DNA of 10,236 bases from Baffinella frigidus (Eukaryota > Cryptophyceae > Cryptomonadales > Baffinellaceae), in contig MU646418.1 in the NCBI GenBank assembly GCA_026770585.1, positions 782,491 through 792,726 of the forward strand, in the 5' to 3' direction. Both the position numbers and the translations under genes were made by a program. This document shows positions 1 through 7,439 of this stretch, one piece after another (positions within the stretch are counted from its first letter, which is position 1; each line of letters begins with the position of its first letter). Below the pieces are notes generated by a model that worked only from the letters and a program-made list of their open reading frames with translations, was not told where the DNA came from and did no database searches.

Positions 1-310
1 TTTTTGGGGTTTGGGGTGTGGGGTTTGGGGTTTGGGGTTGAGGGTTTGGGGTTTGGGGTTTAGGGTGCAGGGTTTAGGTTTTAAGGTTTAATGTTTAGTG
101 TTTAGTGTTTAGTGTTTGGGGTTTAGGGTTCAGGGTTGAGGGTTCAGCATTTAGGGTTTGGAGTTTAAAATAAGGGTACATAGTTCAGGATATTGGGTTG
201 CTGCGTTTAGGATTTAAGGTTCATAGTATAGGGTTCGAGATTCCGGGTTCAGAGTTTAAGGTTTAGGGTTTAGAGTGTAGGGTTTGCAGTTCGGGGTTTG
301 GGGTGTCGGG
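1..310 (+). repeat. Degenerate TTTAGGG-type array in an intron of the left-edge gene
   Basis: Irregular tandem 7-8 base units (TTTAGGG, TTTGGGG, TTCAGGG, TTTAGTG, GTGTAGGG-like) fill almost the whole stretch on the plus strand, so the minus-strand transcript would carry CCCTAAA. It begins directly beyond the donor GTACGC (starting at 320, minus strand) of the exon at 321-432 and runs off the left edge, so it is best read as intron rather than telomere. No long perfect heptamer run is visible, which suggests an old, decayed array. Confidence 0.85.
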
Positions 311-320
311 GGTTGCGTAC

Positions 321-432
321 CGTCGTCAGAGGTGACGGAGACCTCGCGCTTGCGCTTGTTGAGGAGTGCTACCGAGGCTTCTCGCGAAGAGGCCACCGAG
401 ATTGAAGCCTCCCGCTTCCGCTCTTGCCGCAT
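321..432 (-). CDS. First coding exon of an unidentified gene (partial, continues off left edge)
   Basis: On the minus strand an ATG at 432-430 opens 37 codons plus one base, ending at GAC GAC G before a donor GTACGC. The peptide begins MRQERKREASISVASSREA and ends with a basic cluster KRKRE followed by acidic DD; it is rich in Arg, Lys, Glu and Ser and has no domain I recognise. KRKRE could be a nuclear localisation signal. Support for coding: the frame is open between a CAG acceptor just before the ATG and a donor followed by the same CCCTAAA-type intron seen in the neighbouring genes. It lies in tandem downstream of the kinase gene. The long plus-strand frame across the same bases (284-700) looks like an antisense shadow. 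The first ATG could also be internal if an earlier coding exon exists. Confidence 0.5.
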
Positions 433-433
433 G

Positions 434-542
434 CTGCAGGGGTTGGCGCAGTGCTTACGGGACAGCCTTTATGATTTAGGGTTTCCCTCCTCACGCCACG
501 CCCCTCGGTGGACTACGAAATTTTCATCAAAAGTCAACTTAC
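434..542 (-). other. Probable 5'UTR intron of the left-edge gene
   Basis: On the minus strand CTTCAG is followed by the textbook donor GTAAGT (542-537). The acceptor CCCCTGCAG ends at 434, one base before the ATG of the exon at 321-432. The intron would be 109 bases and contains one CCCTAAA unit. A second consensus donor, GTGAGT, lies 14 bases upstream (starting at 556). These are the only consensus donors among the splice sites inferred in this window. The upstream exon has no convincing coding sequence, so the intron is probably in the 5' leader. Confidence 0.5.
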
Positions 543-822
543 CTGAAGACACTCACCTTTCAGGAATTTTCTATGCAAATTGGTCACGTAACACCCCGGA
601 ATCAAGGGTCAACGAAACCCTCCAAGCGCACCGTGTGGTCAAACCCCGCCCCGATGAAGCAAGCGACCGCATGAGGCCAGTGAGCGGTCGCGTGAAGTGA
701 GTGGGTAGATGCTCCTCGCACCGCAGCGTGGCGTGTGTTTACGATTGCATGCTTGCGCATCAGGAGAGCTCTTGCGCGTCATGGTGGGTGTGGATCACGA
801 GAGAGGGTGCACAGAATGGGAG
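543..822. other. Intergenic: kinase 3' flank and leader/promoter of the left-edge gene
   Basis: This 280-base stretch lies between the kinase stop codon (823-825) and the inferred 5' leader of the next minus-strand gene. It holds a short minus-strand frame from an ATG near 672 (about 33 codons, beginning MRSLASSGRG), which has no recognisable domain and ends at TAG before the consensus donors. I see no clear TATA box, polyadenylation signal or repeat. Confidence 0.4.
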
Positions 823-2167
823 TTATTGTGAGTGAGACGATGCAGGAGACCTGTGGAGCATCTTGAGCTTGACGAACGCGTCGACAAGCTCAACCACATC
901 CCGCTGGGTGTCCATGCTCAGCCACGGGTGCGCGAGACACTCATCCACAGTCGCGCGCTCGGCCACGTCCACGACGAGACACTTGGCGATGAAGGCAACT
1001 GCCTCCTTAGAGATGTACTGCCAGTTCTCGCCCTCCATGGGGAGGACTTCGCCCTTGCGCACTCGCTCGCTGATCACCTGCGGGATCAAGAAACGTTAGG
1101 CCCGGGGGGTGGGGGTTTGTTTAGGGGTTAGGCGATCAGGTTCACCAGGACCTCCAGGATCTCAAAGGGAAACGCTTTCAATTTTAAACCATTGGATTCA
1201 ATAAAAATTAATACACGAATGCTTTAATAATACTAGTAAAATTCATGATGTGTAGTAAATTTCATTGCCAGAGGGGTTTGAATTGAAACCGTTTTCCTAT
1301 TGATCATGTGGATGACCTCATCCTCGTCGTCGCCGTAGTCGAAGGGGTGGTGTCCGCACAGCAGGACGTAGACCATGGCGCCGAAGCTCCAAACGTCGGC
1401 TGCGAAGCTGTGTCCCGCGGAGGAGTTGACTTCGGGCGCGCTGTACCCGACCGTCCCGATGTACCGCGATCGCGACACCTGCTCACTCCCCCATTTTTCA
1501 GTTTTTTGTGGCGCGCGGGTCCTGATCTTGCGAGATCTTCACGAAAGGGAATGCGTGGTGGCCATGTTTGTTTCGATGAGTGAGTAATAAACGCTCTTTT
1601 TTCTCGGCATCCCTCCACCGGCCAACCAGGTTGGTACCAACCACCACGAGCCCAACACGCCCAACGAGTGCAGCTCTCACACACCACCACCACGCACCAA
1701 GCACCAACGCAGCGCAGACTAAATGACGGTCGACAACTGCGCGGAGCTAGGAGGATGCTGCACCACGAGACCATGCGGGGAGGCGTGGCGCGCACCTCGA
1801 CGAAGCGCGCTGATGCATCGTGCGCGCCTGCCGCGCCTGCCGCGCCAGCAGCGCCGACAGGAGCAGCAGGTCCAGGCGCACCGGCAGCTGGGGCGGCGGG
1901 CACTTCCCGTTGAGGGTCGGATTTTCGGTCCTCGTGCCGCGGCTGGGCGAGGTCGTCGATTTTCTGATCGACGATCTTCTTGGAGACTCCAAAGTCAGCG
2001 AGGAGGGGGCGGCCGTTGCGCTCCGAGGAGTAGAGAATGTTGTCGGGCTTCAGGTCCCGGTGGATGACCCCCTTGTCGTGCATGTACCTGCCCCCCCCGT
2101 GCGACCTCCTCCTCAGCTGTCTTCCCCGAATCGGGGGTACGTTGAATGGCGCGCATGCTCGCTCTCA

Positions 2168-2221
<54 letters not shown>

Positions 2222-4294
2222 GGGGGGGGGGGGGAGGAAGGGAGTGGGGAGGGACTTGAGGGCTTGGAGGAGCTGACGGACAATGTCAGTGGCAGTGCGC
2301 TCCGTGAGTGGCCCGCTTTGAATGATCCGTGCCAGCAGGTCCCCGCCTGGTTGAGGGTGCAGGGTTTCGGGTTCAGGGTTCAGGGTATAGATTGTAGGGT
2401 GTAGGGTCCAGGGTGTAGAGTGTAGGGTGTGGGATTTACGGTTACGGTTTTGGGTTTTGGGTTCAGGGTTTAGGGTTTGAGTTTTAGGGTTCAGGGTTTA
2501 GGGTTTAGGGTTCAGGGTGCAGGGATTAGGGTTTAGGGTTTAGGGTTTAGGGTTTAGGGTTTAGGGTTTAAGGATTGGGGTTTAGGGTTGAGGGTTTGGG
2601 GTTTAGGGTTAAGGGTTCAGGGTTTCGGGTTTCAGGTTTCGGGTTCAGGGTTTTTGGTTTAGGGTTTAGGGTTTAGGGTTTAGGGTTTAGGGTTTAGGGT
2701 TTAGGGTTTGTGTTTCGGGTAATGAGGTTGATCTTTTAGGATTTGGTGTATAGGGTGTAGGGTGTAGTGTTTAGGGCTTAGGTTCAGGGTTTAGGGTTTA
2801 GCGTTGAAGTTTTAGGGTTTAGGGTTTAGGGTTTAGGGTTTAGGGTTTAGGGTTTAGGGTTTAGGGTTCAGGGTTGAGGATTTAGGGTTCAAGGTTTAGG
2901 ATTTAGGGTTTAGGGATTAGGGTGTCAACCCGCAGCGTACTGCATAACCAGACATGTGACGTTCTCCTCGGGGCATTCGAAGGAGTCGTAGAGTTTGCAG
3001 ATGCACTCGTGGTCGAGCTCCCTTAGCAGAGAAGCCTCCTCCAGCGCCCACCCGTCCTTCTCCATCACCTGCCAACCTCCCACAACTCAATTTCCCCTTC
3101 CTCACAGACTCACATGGCGCTGAATCCCTCCTCTGCAACCGGCACTGCGCGGCACTGCTCCGGGCACTGCTGGCAGCGCCAGCGTCCTTGCGCGCAGGGC
3201 CCACCACCCACCCCGGCAGCATGCACCGCGTCGCAAGAGATGGCAGAAGCGGTGCGGAAGAGGAAGCGGCGACCTTGACGGCCACGATCTTCCCGTCACT
3301 CAGGCGCCTGGCCTGGAACACCTCGCCGAACGACCCGGACCCGACGCTCCGAATTAACTGGTACTGCTTCTCCGCCAACCTCGGCCACGGCATGAACAGC
3401 TCCCCGTCCATCGGGCGCCGCTCCGCCGCCGGCGGCCCTCCTCCTGACTTCCACTTCCAGTCGGGGCTTGCCACGCCCGACACTGGGTTTAGGATTTGGG
3501 GTGGAGGGTTTAGGGATTAGGGATTAGGGAGAATGATGTAATTTTTATTATATTTTGTTTAGGGTATAGGTTTCAGAGTTTAGGGTTCAGGGTTTAGGGT
3601 TCAAGGTATAGGGTTCAGGGTGTAGGGTTGAGGGTGTACTGTCATGCGGGGTTGAGGTGTGGGGGTTGGTGTTGGGTGTACAGTGGTGAGGATAAGGGTA
3701 AAGGGTTCATGGCATAGGGTTGAGGGTTTAGGTGTACCCGTGCGAGAGGGTGGGCCGCTGATGCTCATGCTGCCGATGTCGGGAGATGGTGAGGGCGAGT
3801 TCGAGCTGTCGTCTGTGTCACGCCTCTGACTGCCACGGCGCGGCCCTATCACCGGCTTCTCCTCGCGTGCCGCTCCGGGCGACGTAGAGAGCAGCCCGGA
3901 GCCCCAGTGACCGTTCTGCTGTGCTGCGTCAAAGACCCCCAGCATCGCATCACCGGTAGGACTGACCACCTGGCTGCGGGCTGTATCGGCCAATTCCGCG
4001 TCGTAGGTCTCGCCAGCGAGGGCTTCTCGGCCCGTCCAGAGCGCGGCAGGGGGGTTATTCGGTGGTACAGTAGCGATGACCTGCATGCGGAGGGGGGGAG
4101 GCGTTAGTGTTTAGGGTTTGGGTCAGGTCAGTGGGAAGGGAGGTCAGTGGGAGTGAGTGTGGAAGGGAAGGAGGAGGGAGAGGGGAACAGGGAGGTGGAC
4201 ATTGAGGGGGGGGGGGGGGGTTGGGGGGAAGGGGTGCTACATGTTGGGCGTGCGCGTTCGGCAATGCTCCGCCAGCGGACGGCGGCGCGTCCAT
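823..4294 (-). CDS. CAMK-like serine/threonine protein kinase, eight exons, 455 aa
   Basis: Exons (minus strand, 5' to 3'): 4294-4241, 4080-3738, 3482-3274, 3068-2930, 2346-2256, 2087-1973, 1478-1317, 1077-823. The joins total 1368 bases and keep one frame. The product phosphorylates protein Ser/Thr. The visible kinase signature is complete: glycine loop GSGSFGEVF (about residue 180), VAVK lysine 202, helix-C Glu in EEASLLREL (about 213), catalytic HRDLKPDN (288-295), DFG (310-312), short activation segment ending GTVGYSAPE (APE at 331-333), DVWSFG (346), and the subdomain XI Arg before HPWL (about 412-424). Residues 1-165 are Pro/Ser-rich and low complexity, probably disordered and regulatory. 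A basic amphipathic tail (VDAFVKLKMLHRS) follows the domain, as in CAMKs, where it often autoinhibits; no EF hands are seen. The ATG at 4294 is the first Met after an in-frame TAG at 4348-4346. The gene is divergent to the reductase gene. Exon 1 and the join at 3738/3482 (CAG|T acceptor) are the least certain; the catalytic exons are firm. Confidence 0.9.
1078..1316 (-). other. Kinase intron 7, largely made of a palindromic element
   Basis: Donor GAG|GTCATC at 1316, acceptor CAG|G ending at 1078. The join gives DDEDE followed by VISERVRKGE, the usual CAMK sequence after the HPF motif. Reading straight through gives an unrelated peptide and a stop. More than half of the intron is the MITE-like copy at 1169-1297. 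Confidence 0.75.
1169..1297. mobile_element. MITE-like palindromic element, copy 1
   Basis: This AT-rich island lies in GC-richer DNA. Its outer arms, 1169-1190 and 1275-1297, are imperfect inverted repeats (GAAACGCTTTCAATT against AATTGAAACCGTTTTC). The inner part is also palindromic, around an ACTAGT core at 1232-1237. The inner 75 or so bases match, in reverse orientation, the element at 4346-4447: shared blocks are TACACGAATG, ATACTAGTAA, and GTGTAGTAAATTT followed by TTGCC. There is no coding capacity, so it would be non-autonomous. No target-site duplication is obvious. Confidence 0.65.
1479..1972 (-). other. Kinase intron 6 (494 bases, repeat-poor)
   Basis: Donor ATC|GTCGAT, acceptor GAGCAG|GTG. 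It joins the DFGVSKKI exon to the VSRSRYIGTVGY exon in phase 0. The upstream frame stays open through most of the intron, giving a misleading long ORF rich in Ala/Pro (1304-2083). The intron length is not a multiple of three, so read-through would put the APE exon out of frame. No telomere-like repeat is present here. Confidence 0.75.
2088..2255 (-). other. Kinase intron 5 with a very long homopolymer
   Basis: Donor CTCAA|GTCCCT at 2255, acceptor GGCAG|G ending at 2088. It is phase 2 and restores ALKYMHDKGVIHRDLKPDN. Most of it is C-rich on the transcript strand because of the poly-G tract at 2170-2234. Confidence 0.8.
2170..2234. repeat. Poly(G)/poly(C) tract, about 51 then 13 G
   Basis: The plus strand reads 51 consecutive G (2170-2220), one A, then 13 G (2222-2234). 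It lies in kinase intron 5, so the transcript carries poly(C). Such runs form G-quadruplex or i-motif structures and are prone to sequencing slippage, so the true length is uncertain. The glycine-rich plus-strand frames over it are artefacts. Confidence 0.95.
2347..2929 (-). other. Kinase intron 4, filled with the telomere-like array
   Basis: Donor GCGG|GTTGAC at 2929, acceptor ACCAG|GC ending at 2347. It is phase 1 and restores VMQYAAGGDLLARI. Almost all of its 583 bases are telomere-like repeat. Confidence 0.85.
2350..2926 (+). repeat. TTTAGGG array inside kinase intron 4
   Basis: G-rich on the plus strand, so CCCTAAA on the kinase transcript. It contains three nearly perfect runs of 6-8 TTTAGGG heptamers (about 2527-2570, 2658-2708 and 2812-2868) separated by degenerate units (TTCAGGG, TTTGGGG, GTGTAGGG). 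The mix of fresh and decayed runs suggests repeated local expansion rather than a single insertion. Confidence 0.95.
3069..3273 (-). other. Kinase intron 3
   Basis: Donor AAG|GTCGCC, acceptor TTGGCAG|GTG. It is phase 0, directly after the VAVK lysine, and restores VAVKVMEKDGWALEEASLL. AGGT flanks both ends, so the exact cut is fixed only by the GT-AG rule. It has no telomere-like repeat. Confidence 0.85.
3484..3737 (+). repeat. Degenerate TTTAGGG array in kinase intron 2
   Basis: The intron (3483-3737, donor ACGG|GTACAC, acceptor ACCCAG|TG) is filled with TTTAGGG, TTCAGGG, GATTAGGG and GTGTAGGG-like units on the plus strand, i.e. CCCTAAA-like on the transcript. An AT-rich patch (about 3533-3560) interrupts it. 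There is no long perfect run. Confidence 0.85.
4081..4240 (-). other. Kinase intron 1, C-rich with a G15 tract
   Basis: Donor CAACAT|GTAGCA at 4240, acceptor GCATGCAG|GTC ending at 4081, phase 0. On the plus strand it is purine-rich, with a short direct repeat (GGTCAGTGGGA twice, about 4127-4150), 15 consecutive G at 4206-4220 and a single TTTAGGG. The alternative, starting translation at the ATG that overlaps the acceptor (4086), would make this 5'UTR or promoter instead. Confidence 0.6.
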
Positions 4295-4503
4295 GACACC
4301 CCCTAGATTCTGCAACCCTTGAATTTTACGAATCTCACGGGAAAGCTATTATGATAGGCAACGGCAACAAAATTTACTACACAAATTATCTTAAAATTAC
4401 TAGTATGTTCCATTCGTGTAGTAAATTTCGTAGCCGTGTCATAAATAGTGGCCGCGCTTAAATCTTGAGACTTTTTGACCAGGATTTTTGAAGATTCTCG
4501 GCG
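4295..4503. promoter_or_regulatory. Divergent promoter region between the kinase and reductase genes
   Basis: The two start codons point away from each other and are 209 bases apart, so both promoters and leaders must fit here unless upstream exons exist. Half of the space is the palindromic element at 4346-4447. Just before the reductase ATG lies a pyrimidine run followed by CAG|G (CTTTTTGACCAG, ending 4482), which could be a cis or trans splice acceptor for the leader. No TATA box or spliced-leader relic was found. An in-frame TGA at 4489-4491 bars a longer reductase N-terminus. Confidence 0.5.
4346..4447. mobile_element. MITE-like palindromic element, copy 2
   Basis: Imperfect inverted repeat with arms of about 37-40 bases: 4346-4385 and 4411-4447. 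The best-conserved part of the arms is AAATTTACTACAC against GTGTAGTAAATTT, around an ACTAGT core at 4399-4404. It is AT-rich and can fold into one long hairpin. It matches the copy at 1169-1297 in opposite orientation. It also supplies the in-frame stop upstream of the kinase ATG. Confidence 0.7.
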
Positions 4504-7420
4504 ATGAGCCTGGTGGGGCGGGGCGCAGTGGTGACGGGCGGTTCACGCGGGATCGGGCGGGCGGTCGCAGAGGCCCTGGCGCGCGAGGGCGCGCGGGTGG
4601 CGGTTCTGAGCCGAAATCTCGAAGTGGCCCAGCGCGTGGCTGCAGAGCTGCCCAGCGTCGCAGGCGGGGCGCACCTGGGCGTCGTGTGCGAAGTGACGAG
4701 CGAGGAGAGTAGGGCGGCGATGGTGGCGGCGTTGGCGGAGGATGGACTCACGCCATCAATCCTTGTCAACAATGCCGGCGCAACGCGAGACGGGTTGCTT
4801 CTTCGGGCTTCGGAGCGCGACGTGAAGGAGGTGCTCGACGTGAACCTTGTGGGCGCCATGATGGTGACCAAGGTGTTACTCAGGCCCCTTCTTCGAGCAG
4901 CACCAGCGCTGCGCGACAAGGGAGGCGTCGCTGTGGTCAACATCGGGAGCGTCGTTGGGGCACACGGCAACGCTGGCCAGAGCGCCTACTCGGCTGCCAA
5001 AGCGGGGCTCGTCGGCTTTTCAAAGTCGATGGCGCGCGAGCTCGGTTCCAAGGCACCCTCCCCTCCCCAACCCCGCTGCGCTGCGCGCCCACGTCTATCC
5101 ACTAGGGAAAAGGTCTCCTCAGCGCCATGGATTCTCGCACTGCCGGAAAGAGTTAGCATGACACTGAAGCCTAAACCCTGACCCATCAACTCTAAACCCT
5201 AACCCTCACACCAAACACCAACCCCCACACCTAAACACCGCATGATAATATAACCTAAACCCTACACCCTGAGCCTTATACCTTGAACCCTATACCTTGA
5301 ACCCTAAACCCTGAAACCTATACCCTAAACTAAATACAATAAACAATACATCATAATCCCTAATCCCTAATCCCAAAACCCAAAACCCAAAATCCTAAAC
5401 TCTTAACCCTAAACCCTGAAAACCTCAACCCTTGACCCTGGACCCTAAACCCTAAACTCTAAACCCTCAACACATACCCTCAAACCCTAAATCCTAAACC
5501 CTAAATCCTACACCATAAACCCTAAACCTTAATCTATGAATCCTGAACCCTAAAACCTAAACCCTGATCCCTGAACCCAAACCCCAAAACCCTGAACACT
5601 GAACCCTCAACACTGAACCCAAACCCTCAAACCCTGCACTTAAACCCTAAACCCTGAAACCCTAAACCATAAACCCTAAACCCTTATCCCTCAACCCTGG
5701 ACCCCAAACCTCAAACCCTAAACCTTAAGCCTATTTTTAAATAAAAAAATTGCACCCTCATCCCTGCACCTTAAACCTTCAACCCCGAACCTTAAACCCT
5801 CGACCCTAAATCATCAATCCTCAACCCTGCAATCTAAACCCCAAACCATCAATCCTAAACCCCAGACTCAAATCCCCAAACGTTAAACCCAACAACCCAA
5901 ACCCTGAACCCTAACCCCGTAATCCTAACACTAAACCCTAAACACATATCCCTAAACCCTGGAACCTTTACCCTGATCCATGAACCCTAAACCCTAAACC
6001 CCAAACCCTGAATCCTAAACCCTAAACTCTAAACCCTAAATCCCAAACCCTAAACTCTAAACCTTAAACCCTAAACCCTAAACCCTTGACCCTGAACCCC
6101 AAATCCTAAACCCTTCACCCCAAACCCTTCACCTCAAACCCTAAACCCGCAACCCTCAACCTCCAACCCCAAACCCTCATCCCTAAAATCTTAACACTGA
6201 ACCCAAACCTTAAGTCATGAATTCGTGACGCAGGGGGTGCGGGTGAACGTGGTGGAGCCAGGGTGGATCGAGAGCGAGATGACAGCGGACATCCAGGCTC
6301 GTCAACTCCCCTTCTCACGCACACACCCGACTCAGAGCGAGCGTGCGGGCTTCTGAGCCCTGGTGTGTGGGTCTGTTTTCGCGGGTGGTGGCGTGCGAGT
6401 GGTTGGTGGAATGTGGTGGGAGTGATGCGAAAGGCGGCATTCGTAACCGGCGCGAGGGTTGACAGGGGGATGCGGCGCGGCGATCAGCCATCGAGAACGC
6501 CACAGCCCTCTCGCGCCTCGGTACCGTGCACGCACCCACTCCCTCCTCGTGTGCGTCGCGACCACGTGCCAACGCTCGCGCCAGGACGGTTTCGTTTGCC
6601 AGACAGCTACGAGGCCCGGAATCCGCAATCCGCAATCTGATTCCGAATCAGACGCGTCTGAGTTGCAAAGGGGTTGTGGTGGTTTGTGGCAGGGCCCAAA
6701 AGCAACTAGAAAAGGCTGACATCGAGGTGAACGCCATCTATTCACCCCCCCAGAAAATCCCCAGGTCCCCAGGGATTTGCACACAGTGAAATCCCAGGGA
6801 CCGAAAAACTCGAGACCCGGCTTTGAGGCGACGCGGGTTGCTGGTGGTCGCAGGAGCGACGTGGGAGGTGGCCGAGGCGGTCAAGTTCCTTGTGTCCCCG
6901 CATTCGGCCTACATCACTGGCCAGGCAACCCCCTGCAACAGCCCCTTTTTTGACCAGTTTGAGGCTCACGCCCTGCTCCAGCGGCTGCCTTGCCGTCGCG
7001 CTCGCTGCCCGTCTCAGAGCGCTCGTCAGACTAGCGTGTCCAGTGTTTTAGTTTGGGGGCCCATGAAGCTGGCGGTTTTGACATGCAGACACTGGTGTCA
7101 CAGAGGCTTAGGAGATGCAACTGTCGAGAACCTCAATCCTGAGGCTTGACACATCCATCCTAAAGCCGGGGACCTCCATGCGTCTACAATGCGGAAGGCT
7201 GGAACATCCATTCTGAAGCGTGCGACATCTATTCTGAGCTCTGCGCCATCCTGAATGCCACCAAAAATTAATGGTCATCAGACTGGTACCCCGCCCCACA
7301 GCCAGTTTTTCATAAAAGTCTGATGGTCATGAGACAGGTTGATGGGTTCTGGTCGGCGGGCACACTGAGCGTGTTGCGCCCGAGCAGGTCCTGCAGGTCG
7401 ACGGTGGCCTCTTCATCTGA
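4504..7420 (+). CDS. Short-chain dehydrogenase/reductase, FabG/CBR4-like 3-oxoacyl-ACP (quinone/carbonyl) reductase, five exons, 256 aa
   Basis: Exons: 4504-5052, 6234-6296, 6466-6520, 6854-6924, 7388-7420; the joins stay in one frame. By family it reduces a keto group with NADPH, most likely 3-oxoacyl-ACP in fatty-acid synthesis. Seen: cofactor loop TGGSRGIG (11-18), SRN at 36-38 (an Arg that favours NADPH), NNAG (89-92), Asn114, Ser149, catalytic YxxxK at 162-166, then VRVNVVEPGW (185-194), ENATALSRLG, EVAEAVKFLVS, YITGQ and the terminal VDGGLFI. Length is near that of bacterial FabG (about 245). The start is fixed by the Rossmann fold beginning at once and an in-frame TGA five codons upstream. 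No transit peptide is visible, so a cytosolic product is predicted unless a leader exon is missing. Three introns are GC-AG. The tiny third exon (55 bases) was placed by motif and phase and is the least certain. FabG versus mitochondrial CBR4-type cannot be decided here. Confidence 0.9.
5053..6233 (+). other. Reductase intron 1 (1181 bases, GC-AG)
   Basis: Donor AAG|GCACCC, acceptor GACGCAG|GGG, phase 0. The join gives ARELGSKGVRVNVVEPGW, the standard SDR sequence in this place, so the GC donor is well supported; no GT in reach preserves it. About 90 percent of the intron is CCCTAAA-like repeat. It is the longest intron in the window. Confidence 0.85.
5165..6215 (+). repeat. CCCTAAA-like array, about 1.05 kb, in reductase intron 1
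   Basis: Degenerate tandem 7-8 base units (CCCTAAA, CCCTGAA, CCCCAAA, CCCTCAA, CCTTAAA, CCCTATA) on the plus strand, which is the transcript strand. It is less regular than the array in kinase intron 4: perfect runs rarely exceed three units. A short AT-rich interruption lies at about 5732-5750. Its strand is the opposite of all the other arrays in the window, as is the gene's strand. Confidence 0.95.
6297..6465 (+). other. Reductase intron 2 (GC-AG)
   Basis: Donor ATCCAG|GCTCGT, acceptor TTGACAG|GGG, phase 0. It joins IESEMTADIQ to GDAARRSAIENATALSRLG. CAGG stands at both ends. There is no telomere-like array. Confidence 0.65.
6521..6853 (+). other. Reductase intron 3 with short palindromes
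   Basis: Donor CTCG|GTACCG, acceptor GTCGCAG|GA, phase 1; it is the only GT donor in this gene. Inside, AATCCGC is repeated in tandem (about 6619-6632). It is followed by two abutting palindromes, CTGATTC-C-GAATCAG (6637-6651) and AGACGCGTCT (6650-6659). Confidence 0.65.
6925..7387 (+). other. Reductase intron 4 (GC-AG)
   Basis: Donor GGCCAG|GCAACC, acceptor GAGCAG|GTC, phase 0. It restores YITGQVLQVDGGLFI and the stop codon. It contains the minisatellite at 7111-7262 and a short inverted pair CATCAGACT/AGTCTGATG (about 7276-7326). Confidence 0.85.
7111..7262 (+). repeat. Degenerate minisatellite, about 22-base period
   Basis: About six irregular units share a core like ACATCCATYCTGAAGC, each followed by a short G-rich spacer, e.g. 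at about 7150, 7174, 7204 and 7227. The complementary strand is open over the units and gives short repeating Cys/Arg/Leu-rich peptides; this follows from the period and need not mean coding. It lies inside reductase intron 4. Confidence 0.6.
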
Positions 7421-7439
7421 AGCTTTGGATACCCCTACT

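Noticed and set aside
1-310. A true chromosome end (telomere) at the left edge
   Set aside because: The units are strongly degenerate, the same arrays occur at five internal sites in both orientations, and a gene exon abuts it with a splice donor.
284-700. 138-codon plus-strand frame
   Set aside because: It starts inside the repeat array, has no recognisable domain, and is antisense to a better-supported minus-strand exon and intron.
1304-2083. 259-codon minus frame starting with the HRDLKPDN segment
   Set aside because: It begins as a true kinase exon but reads into intron 6, losing the activation segment and APE motif, which lie in another frame downstream.
1820-2404. 194-codon plus frame with a long glycine run
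   Set aside because: The glycines come only from the poly-G tract, and the rest is antisense to kinase exons.
2350-2926. CRISPR or other spaced prokaryotic repeats
   Set aside because: The units are contiguous 7-mers without spacers, in a spliced eukaryotic gene.
4295-4503. Relic of a dinoflagellate spliced leader at the gene starts
   Set aside because: I looked for the conserved leader sequence upstream of both start codons and did not find it, so the dinoflagellate assignment stays tentative.
6745-6790. Alternative reductase exon containing AAAATCCCCAG (Lys-Ile-Pro)
   Set aside because: It resembles the family's KNIPLG segment, but the phase does not join to the following exon, whereas the exon at 6466-6520 fits on both sides.
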